Shown here: positions 32,704 to 43,843 of the stretch, in pieces
How the letters are laid out: each line of letters starts with the position of its first letter
Numbering within the stretch: the first letter of the stretch is position 1
Program-made: the position numbers and the translations under genes
The notes under the pieces: generated by a model
The model's database searches: none
What the model was told of the DNA's origin: nothing
The model's input: the letters and a program-made list of their open reading frames with translations, nothing else
Assembly (NCBI GenBank): GCA_022478985.1
Contig: JAKSZP010000148.1
Location: 1 to 64,000 of the forward strand
Direction: 5' to 3'
DNA from: Massospora cicadina
Taxonomy: Eukaryota > Entomophthoromycota > Entomophthoromycetes > Entomophthorales > Entomophthoraceae
DNA length: 64,000 bases

Positions 32704-35700
32704 ATGGGTCAGGAAGCCAGAAATGAGGATAGTGACTACAAGTGCTCGGGGGATGGTGAGCATACAAATAAGGAGGAGGAAGATGCACCATTAAAAACTA
32801 ATAATAATATTGACCTAATTTTTATTTCAGAAACGCAAGTTGGTAACCAAAAGGAAATGGTGCTAAGCTCAAACTGTAACGCGAAAAACCACCCGTGGTC
32901 CCACCAGATAGGCTACCAAGCCCTATGTATGGGTCACATGGCAATAGTCACAATGGACAATAAAAGAAACCTGGAATTTGTGGAAGAAACTCACACCAGT
33001 AGGATCTTGATAGTGACAGCTACAAACAGAGACACTGGCAGGAGCATATGAGCGGTAGCAGTCTACGCCCCACCAAAGCTCCACAAAAACTGTATTTTTT
33101 GGGAATTCTTAGTGGAAGTGCCATCTGAAGTGATGATCATAATAGCAGGCGACCTGAAATGTTGGACGAATATGAGGTGGAATCATACCCAATGAGAGAA
33201 CGTCCCAACAGTAAAGCTGACGAGATGCTCAATTACCTAGTCAAATTGGGGATGTGCCTAATGATTGACAAAGAGGAAAATGACCTAGCCAATCTAATGT
33301 GGTGGTCATATGACACTGCCAGAACCCCACTGTCAGAATCACGTTTAGACTACATCCTCATATCATCAGACCTCAGGCAAATGTCATCCAACAGTGAGGT
33401 TAGCATAAATGCCAAAAGTGACCACATGGTTATCTGGGTGGAGATTGACCTTGATGAACCTCTGAGGAACCATGAGAGGCAACTGGCACCAGCCACACTG
33501 AGGAACGGGGATTGGCGCCAAATGGTTGATGCAGGACCGGATTGACTGGTAGCGCATCTTGACAACCACCTGGAGTTGGACCCACTAGAACAATGGACCC
33601 AGATCAAAGCAAAAATGAAAACAATAGTATGAAGTTCAAAAAAGCGACCTCCTACAAGTGAACAGCCACTGTGAAGCAACTGAAGTCTAAATTAGAAAGG
33701 CTGAGGCTCACCCACCATGACAGCAAGGACTGGTGGAGCGAGTACTGAACACCACACAAAAAGTATTGGTCCATAATGATGAAGCAAGACTCAGAGAGAC
33801 AGACCAATGCAACTTACCAATATCAGAGCCTAGCGGGGATGATGACCAAAGAGGGCCTGAAACACCTCAGGGAAATCTGAACTAAGGCTAAGGTACGGGA
33901 AGTGGAGACAGCGGATGGGGAAGCATCAACAGACCCCAAAACAATCAAGTGTGAGGTTGAGCTTTTTTATGGCAATCTTGACAGACAAAGAGAAATGAGC
34001 AAATCAGTGACAAAAACCCTTATTGACCTGGCCAAGCTGGCACTGGGTGGCTGTATGCTGGAAGACGTCACCAAGCTATCCGCTGAAATCTCTATTGACA
34101 AAGTTAAGAGGGTGCTAAAGGAGTTACCAAGAATGAAAGTGCCAGCCCTGACAATATGTGTGCAGAAATATACAGCATATTCTGAGACTGTATTGCGCTG
34201 GAGCTCAAAGCCCTCTTTAACCACTGCTTACAAAATGGCAAACAAATTATGGGAGGCCATGAGACCTGAATTGTACTTCTGTACAAAAAAGGCTTCAGAT
34301 GCCAACTTCAGAACTGGCACCCAATTGCACTATCAAACGCCAATTATAAACTGCTCACATGCATATTATCTAATTGGCTGATGGCAACAGCATCGTGCAC
34401 ACTCCATAGTGCCCAGCATGGCTTCATCAAAGGCCGTAGTATATGGGACAGCATTGGTTCAGTCCAGAGCATACTCCAGGATATGAGGGGCATTGAACAA
34501 GGATATCTTATGTTCCTCGACATGGAAAAGGTGTATGACTGAGTAGCGTGGTCATTCCTACACGAGGCACTAGTGGTGGTCAGTATCCCCGACATGTTTT
34601 GAGCATAGATAACGACTCTGTACTCAGGCCTGGTAATGAAGGTTATGATCACAGATGGCGCAACCAACGAAATCCCTGTCGGGCAAGGTCTCCACCAAGG
34701 AGACCCTATGTCACCAATACTCTTCAACTTTGCAGCCAACATTATACTGGCAGCAGCGGACATGAAGCTCCAGGGTTTAGTCCACCCTAACCAAATGTCA
34801 CTAAAGATGTTAGAATTTGCTGATAATACTGTAGTAGGAATAAGCTCCGCGACTGACCTCCAGGGCACTGAGGAACTATTAAACCTCTATCAGCTTGCAT
34901 CGAACACAAAAATCAATTTGGTAAAAACCTTAGTGATGAAGGTTGGCAACCTGAGCTTCAGCCCACCAACTGACACAACGCCGATTATGAGCTCCCAGAC
35001 AGTCTGATACCTCAGGATACTCTTCAACAACAAGGTACCAGCAGTACTGGAGACCAAACAAGAAGTATTGTCAAGCTTATCAATCTGAATGGCATGCTGG
35101 AAAAGTGCCAGACTATGCCTCAAGGAGAAAGTGCAGGCAATAAATGTCTTCATCTTCTCAAAGCTGTTGTATGTTGCTCACATGCTGCCAATGAGCCCAA
35201 ACTTAGAAGAAAATCAGGTCTTTGCTCCAAACTTTCCTGTGGTTCGAGGCGAAGGCAGCACCCATACCACTGGAAGGCCATCGAAACCAAAGAATGAAGG
35301 AGGCATGGGCCTCCTGGACTTAAAATCTCATGCCCAGCGCATATGGGGGAAGTCTTTTCTGAAGCTAACACAGATGCACATGCACTGCCCAACCCTAGCA
35401 TGGGGCATGAACTGAGAAAGAGCCCAAGGCCTCCAAGAGCTGGTCCCCCCTGATTGATATGTGAATGGATGGCAAACCACCCGCAGATAACCTCCCAAAA
35501 GGTGCCCCACACTACTGGTGACTATGCAATCAGGCCATGCACCAGGGCGGGTGATCATATGAGCAATTGGACCCTGAGGCCAACCAAATTCAGAGGGATA
35601 CTGAAGCACATAATTCTGCAATGATTTCTGCAACAAGCTGGGAGGAGCATAACTGAATTGCCAATGAATATGCAGCCAATTCTATCAGAATAAGGTACAA

Positions 35701-36370
35701 ATCAATGCTGATAGAATACGGGGATTTGCTCCCAAAACTGGGGCGCAATCCGCCTACCCATCCACAAATCCTAAATGACTGGATTACTGAAGGCCACGAC
35801 ACCAACTATCCAACAAATGAGTTGATTTTGGGCCTGAACTCCTACTTGGTTATGGCCAAACAGCATCTGGTAATCTGGCGGATCCTAAATTGGGCATTCA
35901 AATTGGGCAAACACAGTGGGCCAGACTACCAGCACAAAGAATGCCCCATATGCGCTGAACTGGAAGCATACATAGCACACCATTATTATGAATGCGCCAT
36001 GTTCAAAAAATACTGGTCCACGATGTGTTGCATCCTATCAGGTGAACATTCGCCACAGGGTATACATCCATTGCAGGACCTTTTCTTTTATGAAAACCTG
36101 AGAATGGCTCCAATCCAACTATGAGCCTTCATTTACCATTATTGTGTATGGGTAATTCACTGTGCTCTCATCGCCAAGGTCTTGAGCAATGAGCGCCCCC
36201 ATCACAGAGGTTTGGTATTGAAGACCATTCGGATTATCTCCAATCAGCTCCACTGGATCTCAAAATTCTCGCGCATAATCCCCGGGTGTTATAAAGCCAC
36301 ACGTTTGGCTTTCCCTGCCAGATCTCTCATTGCACACGATGAAGCCACTAATTGACTGAGAATCGAATGG
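32704..36370 (+). pseudogene. LINE ORF2 (endonuclease and reverse transcriptase)
   Basis: APE-type endonuclease blocks: LIFISETQVGN near 32817, AVYAPP near 33057, AGDLK near 33150, SRLDYILIS near 33340 and SDH near 33418. RT blocks: HGFIKGRS near 34420, MFLDMEKVYD near 34510, QGLHQGDPMSPILFN near 34685, and the catalytic motif at 34816-34827 reading F-A-D-N (second Asp to Asn). Then GGMGLLDL near 35300 and a C-terminal Cys/His block (CPIC, HHYYEC) near 35943-36000. At least three frame changes and several stops. Together with ORF1 this is the machinery that could also have mobilised the SINEs. Confidence 0.87.
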
Positions 36371-36403
36371 CCTGTAAGCCTGCTGATGCTAGAACCGGCT
36401 AGA

Positions 36404-37773
36404 TGTCATGGAAACAGCAGAAGAAGTTTAGACCAGCCTGCCAGTAGGGATGCGTAAGCACCCAAAAGCAAGCCAGAATGCCAGAGGCATTGCTGACTGA
36501 ATGACTTGATATGGAGCTGGGCATTGGGTAATGACGAAGCGTTGATGCAGCACAAAGGTGAGAATGATCTTGATAATGAACCACACTGAGCCCACTCCTG
36601 ACCCAGGGGGCCTTGCTGCTGGGGGTGGGATCACTGAGATAGTCTCAACAAGATCCTCAGCATATGGTGCCATCTCAACCGAGGTGACAAGGAGGCAAAT
36701 TCTCTCTTGCAATTGGTGGGCATACAGCCACAAAATCCCCATGTATTGCTGACAGAAAGTAACGATCATGGGGTTATAGAGCCAAAAATACCAGACTCGC
36801 TGAACCCAATTGACAATGGAGGGGGCCATAGTGACCAAGAATACTGGTAGAACTCATCCAGTGAATGGACTGATGGGCCACCAGGGGAATGCCATCAGGG
36901 ATGCAGTCAGAAGAAAATAAATAAATCAGTTTTTTTGGTAAAATTTTATATGAAGGAAAGTAAGAAAATCAACCAACAATTTTCTAAGTGCTTGTGCAAC
37001 TGATTAAATAGTGGTCAATTGGGGTAGTGACAAGATGGGATCAGGTCCCACAATTTCAACCTAACTAGCAACTTGTTCAGGAATGGGCGGGTTTGTTCCT
37101 TGAGAACCAACATTGCAAAACTTGGCAGTGGGCCGAGTCTCTGTCAGTTTGACCTCAAACATTCAATCTGGGGCTTGGCTACATTTCCAATGGTTGGCAC
37201 AATGGCGTTTGGCCCGACGAGCAATGGGGAATCCCCCAAGTCCACCCCATATAGGGACAGGTCCATTTGGTTGGGAATGGGTTTGGGACGCCCAACCTGC
37301 CCGCGCTTGGTCGCTGAAATTTCCATTTGGTCAATGGTAACACATCAGCCGCAACACCTAAATGACCAGCAAAAAGGCATTGAACCCTCATCAATGATGC
37401 CCAATGTTTGTTCTACTGGCTTATTGATTGAATTAGAGCCGTTGGGTCATCTGGCTTATATATTATTCTTCATGCCTTTACAGCCATTTGAAATTTGGCC
37501 ATCAGTCAGATTGCCACTCAAATTAGACCCAACCAATTTCAATTCAGCAATCTTGGCGCAGATTTTGCTAATTCCCTGCAACAGTTCTGCCAAGGTGAGT
37601 GTGGGTACCAGGGGTAGGATCCAAGTGGGAGAGCTGTTACCCATTGCTTGTCTACTATGTGAGTGAGATCGCCCTGAGTAACAAGGGATACCGCCATCCT
37701 CTTCAGTGTCTTTTTATTTGGGAACGGGAAGATGGCCTAATCAAGAGACAAGGGGCATTCCTTAGGACTTACA
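36404..37773 (-). repeat. 3' LTR of element B
   Basis: Plus-strand ends TGTCATGGAA and GGACTTACA. In element sense (minus strand) it reads: an IFPFPNKKTLKR block near 37720, VDKQWVTALP near 37640, VPTIGNVAKP near 37180 and an open stretch 36428-36838 (136 codons) with hydrophobic segments. All have counterparts in the other two copies. The 197-codon ORF on the plus strand here is antisense and probably a shadow. Confidence 0.9.
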
Positions 37774-37793
37774 TTACCCTTTCCTTTTTTCAA
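37774..37793 (-). promoter_or_regulatory. polypurine tract of element B
   Basis: On the minus strand GAAAAAAGGAAAGGGTAA lies directly before the 3' LTR start TGTAAG. Expected plus-strand primer site. Confidence 0.65.
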
Positions 37794-39100
37794 AGGAAGG
37801 ACCCCCCACCGGGAAACTGCACCAGAGCCACATTCTTGTGTGCTTTGGGTAACTTGATAGCCATAATCATTGCAATTTTCTGGGAAGGGCGGAGAGCCTT
37901 GGGGTGGGATATGTGGAAAGCTTTGACCAGGTCCATGCAATTTGTGCAATTGCGCGCCTTGACCCAACTATTTTTGTAGGCCAGATACCCTTTCCAGGCC
38001 ACAAAATATTGGACTGAATGTCACGACTTCCGAGATGCCAGGATGTCCTCTACCTCAGCTTCCCCATCATCAATGACAATTGGCTCCAGATCCATGGGAA
38101 TTGCAACCTTGAAGGGTGACAGCTGGGAAACATGGAAAACTGGGTGCTGCTTCCAATGCGCGGGAAGCTTCAGATGGAATTCCCCATTGCCCAATACTTC
38201 CTCCACTAAATGGGGCCCCCAAGCGCTTACTGGAAAACTTGTGGGAAGGGGTTTGAATTCACAAATGATGGGTATCAAGCATGATGTAAGAGCCCACCGT
38301 AAAGTCTTGACCCAGAAGGCGCTTACAATCTGTGAATCGCTTGTAGTCATCAATGGTTTTGGTGAGGTGTTCCTGCACTAAGGCTTGAGTTGATTGAATA
38401 TGGGTAGCATGATCCGCGGCAGCTTGAACCTCAGGTCACAAGCACGTGCTGACCAAAAATGAAGGATTATAACCCCAACGTTGCTTCATAAGGGGAAACC
38501 CTGTGGACGCGTGGGTCCCATTATTATAAGCAAATTGGGCGAGGGGCAAGTCACCAGCACAAGTATCCTGTGCTGCTGCAGCATAGCAATGCAGGTACTG
38601 TTCAAGGACTTGATTAGTCCACTCAGTCTGGCTGTCAGACTGGGGGTGATATGCCATGGATTGACAGGGGATATTTTCAGGATTGATAAGAGTTCACTCC
38701 AAAACCGCGCGGTAAACTGTGAACCCCAGTCACTGATGATCTCCTGGGGAAGATCAAACATTGAAAACACATGATGTACAAAAAAGACAGGCAGTTTCTT
38801 CTGACATAATTGTGGAAGTACAAGGGATAAAAAGGAAAAATTTCGTGAAATGATCCACCACTACCATCACCGCTGTGAACCCATTAGAACAGGGAGGTTA
38901 ACAATAAAGTCTATGGACACTGAGGTCCATGAACCTTTCTCCTGCTGTAAGGGGTGCAGGAGGCCATTCTTTCTGTAGCGATCCAACTTAGCCCTAGCAC
39001 AAGTAACACAGTCGTCAATCCAAGATGGGACCTCTTTGGTCAGTCCCACCCAATTAAAGGTTCACTTGATCAGATTGATGCATTTCTTGTTACTGGGACG
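37790..39100 (-). pseudogene. integrase with chromodomain of element B
   Basis: Minus strand: zinc block and SWIDDCVTCARAKLDRY near 39000, WTSVSIDFIVNLP near 38900 (first Asp kept), EIISDWGSQFTARFW near 38710-38745 (second Asp kept; Arg to Trp beside it), YHPQSDSQTEWTNQ near 38625-38655 (Glu kept, Arg to Trp). Then a GPY/F-type C-terminus and HPVFHVSQLSPFK near 38120-38160. The chromodomain starts at EVEDILASR near 38030, is cut by two stops, and continues as FVAWKGYLAYKNSW near 37960-38000 to LVKAFH. Chromodomains direct integration to heterochromatin. Confidence 0.88.
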
Positions 39101-39142
39101 TCTGACTGTGGGAGGATCATGGTGTGCGCGGAATACCTCCGA

Positions 39143-40760
39143 TCAGAAGAAGGGGGGAACCCAAATGCAAGAATGGAAGTAAATGAGTCCCTCTTCTAAG
39201 GAGTATAGGGAGTGTTTGTGACTCAAGTGAACCAACTGCTCAACCAACTCCACGCCCTCAGGGAAGGCCATTTGACTGGCTAACACCTGAGCCAATAATG
39301 GGTTGTCAGGAGCCAACGTGATAGAGGAAACAATGGGGGGAATGATCAACAGAATCTGAGTGGCAGGAATCACAGTAATGAGATCCACTTTTTCAGGTTC
39401 TGAGGGACAGTGGGCAGGACTGCGGCTTAGGAAATTGGGAAGTACATTGAGCGCACCTTTAAAAAATTCATATTTGAAGTTAAAAACTGCACAGGTCCTG
39501 ATAGGTTTGGGCCTGCTGGTGTGCCAATTTTTGGATTTGCAAAAATATAAAAGGGCCTGGTGATCCATGCAAACTGTTAGCTCATGGCGGGCACCCTGCA
39601 ACAAATACCGCCAATGAGTTAACGCCCATGCAACAGCAGCCAGTTCCTTGTCATAAATAGCCCAAAACTGCTCCATAGCTGTGAACTTTCAGGAGAAATA
39701 AGCAACCGGATGTTCTAGACCATTGTGCTCCTGAAGCAACACTGCACCACTGCTACTGATGAAGCATCGCATGTGACAATATACAGTTTGGAGGGATCAG
39801 CATGTTCCAAAATGGGAGAAGACATGAACACCTCCTTAATAAATTTGAATGCCTGCTGGCATTCAGGTGTCCAACAAAATGGTACGTTTTTACCAGTGAG
39901 GATGGAGCGGTGCGGCCAACTGGGAAAGTGCTGGGAAATTTTTTAGAAAAATGATAGTTCTAAGAAACTCCGAAGTTTCTTCTGCATAGTTGGAGTTGGC
40001 CATTCTCAGATCGCATCTAACTTGTTACAAGGGATAGTGACACCTTCTTTAAGAACCAGGTTTCTGAGAAAAGTAACCTCCTCCTTATAAAACTCGCACT
40101 TGGAAGCTTTGAGGAACAGCCCTGCTTTATGCAAGGCGATCACCACTGCTTCTAAGTTGATAGCGTGTTGTTTGGGAGTTGGGGAGTGAACCAGGATATC
40201 ATCAATTTATGCAATTTCACAAGTAAACCAGAGGTCACCCAATTCATTGTCAATCATCCATTGAAACATAGCAGGAGCATTTTTCAGCCCAAAGGGCATT
40301 ATGAAAAATTGAAAAATGCCTCGCTTTGTTCAGATTGCAGTTAACCATTCCTGCCCTTCCATTACCCAAATTTGGTTGAAAGCGTTCACCAGATCCAGTT
40401 ATAGAACACACAGGATTTGGCAATTGCCTGGATGATTGTCTGCTCTAAAAGCAATGGGTAGGAATCAGAAACTGTTATTTTGTTCAAGTGACCATAATCC
40501 ACACAGGGATGGAGCGATCCATCTGATTTTCTTGCAAAAATGATAGGGGAGGTGATGGGTGAAGTCTCTTTGAACAACCAACCTTTTTTTAAACATATTG
40601 TCCAACCAGGTATTGAGTGCAACTTCTTCCTCCGCTGTATGGGGATACAACGGATAGTTGATGTTCACCAACTTCATGGTTGTATGAAACCCACAATCAT
40701 ACCTAGTACGCTTTGGCAGGCGATCCGCCTTTTCCATGTCAAAGATTCTCCAATATCACA
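39143..40760 (-). pseudogene. RT and RNase H of element B
   Basis: RT on the minus strand: PLYPHTAEEEVALNTWLDNM near 40640, GSLHPCVDYGHLNKITVSD near 40500, GLKNAPAMFQ-like region near 40270, and the catalytic motif near 40198-40212 reading stop-I-D-D (the Tyr codon is TAA). RNase H follows: open 39143-39676 starts at IYDKELAAVAWALTHWRYLL, with CMDHQALLYF and LPNFLSRSP, and runs into the linker before integrase (177 open codons). Confidence 0.87.
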
Positions 40761-40850
40761 TTAAGCTTTCTGGAAAATCAGCAAGAATGCCCGCGGAAGT
40801 AACCAGGGTAGTGATAGAGCTGGTTCCTTGTATCTTCTTGAGGGTGTTGA

Positions 40851-42237
40851 TCAAGGGAACTCACCCTCCAAATCATCATTAGTGAATGACAACGTATTAG
40901 ACTCTAAATGAATCTTCACATGCTGTTGGTGCCACCACCCCAACCTAATATTACCAGAAACACCAGGTTTGGCATAGTTAAAAAAGATCACAGAAGTTAA
41001 ATTGGTGGATTGAGAAGGATACCAATTGGCAAACGACATATGAAGACTAGTAAGCAGAAGAGGCCACCATTACTGAAGAGCCCACATCCATTTCCAGTTT
41101 TAATTGTTGTGCCAACTCAACACTCATGAAGTTTTCCACTGCTCCAGTATTTACCAGAGCTTCAAAGGAGACATGATGTGAACCGATACTGATCTTCATA
41201 GGTACAAGGAAATAAGCGAAATTCTGTTTATTGGAAGATTTGACTGACTCATTGGCGACTGAAGAAATAATGGGTATATCAGGGGTAAGACTGGAGTCCT
41301 TTGCTGGAGCGAAAATTGGAAGTGCTAGGACGGGGGAAATGATTTCCTCCATCTGGGCTTGAACAAAATCATTAATAGTTGACTTTGTAACCACCAACTT
41401 GGACTTGGGTGTTATGGCTAGATTGGAACCCAAGTCTACCGCTAATTCAGAGACAGGTGCATCATCTGCATCTTTGTTGAGTAATCCTATCATAAAATTC
41501 CCCTTCTGATAATAGGAAACATGGCAGGGTAAAGCTTTGATAGTAGTTGCAGCAGCACATATTTGATCTACTGATCCTTGGATGATAGACCAGGCCACAT
41601 GATGAGTGGAACCCAAATCCAAGCCTGATCTAAAGACTGCCTGAAGCATATTGATAGATAGACCTGACATGGGAGCCAGTTCACAAAAGGTAGAAATCAA
41701 AGAAACCAAACTAGGGGCTTCAGCCATGGCATAGATCAGTTTGAATAAGTGGTCTGATTGGGACACAGGGGGTTTCAGGGCAGCTGACACAACAGCCATA
41801 GTGGGGTGGAGTCTCCTGCTTGTGAGAAAGAGTGCAAAAGACCTCTCACCTAACGGCGGGCATCCCCATCCACATCATCTAACAACGTGAGCCCTTGTTG
41901 GGCATGCAATAATGCAGAAGCATTATTGAGTGTAATTGCTGTACACATTTGCACTTCAGCGAGTGCATCAAGGACCTGGTTGGTGATCTCCTGAGAGGGG
42001 ACACTCAATCTTCCCTCTGGGCTGGAGGAAGTAGGTGGAGGCAAAATCTGCACAGCTTGGGTGGCTTGAAGAAGGTTACCCAAGGTAGAGCGGATACTTC
42101 TACCAAAGTCAGAAAGTGACCAAATGAACAACAAACAGCAAATGACTGATTGCACATTCATTTGGTAGAGAGTAACACTGTGGCTCCCAGTTCAAAAACC
42201 AAGGCAGAAGTGGCTGGAAATAATGGTTGGTCGATTA
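40851..42237 (-). pseudogene. gag-side and protease region of element B
   Basis: The ORF 41047-41799 (250 codons, the longest open frame of the element) ends in a retropepsin block EALVNTGAVENFMSVELAQQ; the active site DTG reads NTG (codons 41143-41151). Its first 180 residues match no domain I know. The ORF 41850-42161 (103 codons) and a frame that enters from the 5' LTR (42158-42430) fill the rest. No capsid and no zinc knuckle seen. The protease type matches that of element F (DTGAEDNF). Confidence 0.68.
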
Positions 42238-43606
42238 TGTCATGGAAATGGCAGAAGAAGTTTAGACCAGCCTGCCAGTCAGGATATGTAAGCACCCAAA
42301 AAGCAAGCCAGAATGCCAGAGGCATTGCTGACTGAATGACTTGGTATGGAGCTGGGAAGTGGGAGATGACAGAGTGTTGGTGTAGCAACATGTTGAGAAT
42401 GATCCTGATAATGAACCACACTGAGCCCACTCCTGACCCAGGGGCCTTGCTGCAGGGGTGGGATCACTGAGATAGTCTTGACAAAATCCTTGGCATATGG
42501 TGCCATCTCAACTGAGGTGACAAGGAGGCAGATTCTCTCATGCAATTGGTGGGCATATGGTCACAAGATCCTCATGTATTGCTGATGGAAAGTAATGATC
42601 ATGGGGTTATAGAGCTAAAAATACCAGACTCGCTGAGCCCAATTGATGATGGAGGGGGCCATAGTGACCAAGAATATTGGTAGAACCTATCCAGTGAATG
42701 GACTGATGGGCCACCAGGGGAATGCCATCAGGGATGTGGTCAGAAGAAAATAAATAAACTTGGTTTTTTTGGTAAAATTTTATATGAAGAAAAGTAAGAA
42801 AATTGACCAACAATCTTCTAAGTGCTTGTGCAACTGATTAAATAGTGGTCAATTGGGGTAGTGACAAGATGGGATTGGGTCCTGCAATTTCAACCTAACT
42901 AGCAAATTGATTGGGAATGGGAAGGTTTGTTCCTTGAGAACTGACATCACAAAATTTGGCATTGGGCTGAGTCTCTGTTGGTTCAATCTCAAACATCCAA
43001 ACCAGGGCTTGGCTACATTTCTGATGGTTGGCATGACAGTGTTTGGCCTGACAAGTGACAGGAATCCCCCAAGGCTACCCCATATAGGGACAGGTACATT
43101 TGGTTGGGAATAGGTTTGGGATGCCCAACCCACCTGTGCTCGGTCACTGAACCATCCATTTGGTTAATGGTAACATATCAGCTGCAATGCCTGAATTACT
43201 AACAAAAGGCTTTGAACCCTTGTCAATGATACCCAATATTTGTTCTACCAGCTTATTGATCAAATTGGAGCCATCAAGCAATCTGGCCAATATCTCATTC
43301 TTTATGCCTTTACAGCCATTTGAAATTCAGCCATTGGCCAGATTGCCACTCAAATTAGATCTGACCAATTTCAATTTGGCAATATTGGTGAATATTTCTC
43401 TAATTCCCTGCAACAGTTCTGCCAAGGTGAGTGTGGGTACTGGGGGTGGGATTCAAAGTGGAAGAGCTGTTACCTATCACTCATCTACTATGTGAGCAAG
43501 ATTGCCCTGAGTAATGAGGGGTACTGCCATCCTCTTCGGTGTCTTTTTATTTGGGAATGGGAAGATGGCCCAATCAAGAGCCAAGGGATATTCCTCGGGA
43601 CTTACA
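42238..43606 (-). repeat. 5' LTR of element B
   Basis: 1369 bp, same family as 36404-37773 and 14327-15757. On the minus strand the frame 42430-42158 starts in the LTR and crosses its end at 42238 without a stop. On the minus strand TAATCGACCAACC follows the LTR, not a TGG-type primer site. Confidence 0.9.
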
Positions 43607-43771
43607 CTAGCAATGGTGATTGCTAATCAGCAATGGTCAGAGGTGCTAGAACTCTAGCAGCCCAAACCCCTGGTCCTTTTACCCTTGGCCAAATTGCTTG
43701 TATTCTGCCCTCCCCTCTTACTTTCCCTTAAATTTCTGTTTTAATAAATTATGGAGTTTTTTTAAAAAAAA
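43607..43771 (+). other. LINE 3' UTR end with A-tail
   Basis: Sequence between element B and the LINE target duplicate. AATAAA at 43743-43748 and an A-run at 43764-43771 mark the 3' end. Confidence 0.75.
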
Positions 43772-43843
43772 TCTAGCATAATCGGCTCAGCTTTTGGCTC
43801 TAAACTTCAACTCTATAAAAGGTCAGTTTGAATCCTGGCGTAA

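Larger units (their letters stand above)
36404..43606 (-). mobile_element. Ty3/gypsy chromodomain retrotransposon B
   Basis: Minus-strand element with LTRs 36404-37773 and 42238-43606 (about 1.37 kb each). Flanking bases CTAGA (36399-36403) and CTAGC (43607-43611) differ at one position and look like the 5-bp duplication. Inserted in the 3' UTR of the LINE. The internal region is about 4.5 kb. Integrase and chromodomain are well preserved. No capsid gene can be seen in the internal part, while the LTRs themselves read as protein. Confidence 0.9.
28555..43771 (+). mobile_element. LINE (Tad/L1-like) retrotransposon, split by element B
   Basis: Net length about 8 kb after removing element B. 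Target duplication of about 18 bp with two mismatches: TCTATCATAATCAGCTCA at 28537-28554 and TCTAGCATAATCGGCTCA at 43772-43789. 5' UTR 28555-28779, ORF1 28780-32208, ORF2 32704-about 36370, 3' UTR resuming at 43607 with AATAAA at 43743 and an A-run ending at 43771. This looks like a complete insertion. Decay is by point mutation; the elements' own 7.2-kb guest interrupts the 3' UTR. Confidence 0.88.

Noticed and set aside
34344..34868. 174-codon minus-strand ORF
   Set aside because: Lies exactly antisense to the RT core of the LINE, whose motifs are clear on the plus strand.
37073..37666. 197-codon plus-strand ORF in the left LTR of element B
   Set aside because: Antisense to the element; the sense frame shows peptides conserved in all three LTR copies, while this frame is only partly open in the copy at 42238-43606. 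Best read as a shadow.
41047..41799. 250-codon ORF as a possible host gene
   Set aside because: It ends in a retropepsin block and sits in the gag-pro position of element B between its LTRs, so it is part of the element.
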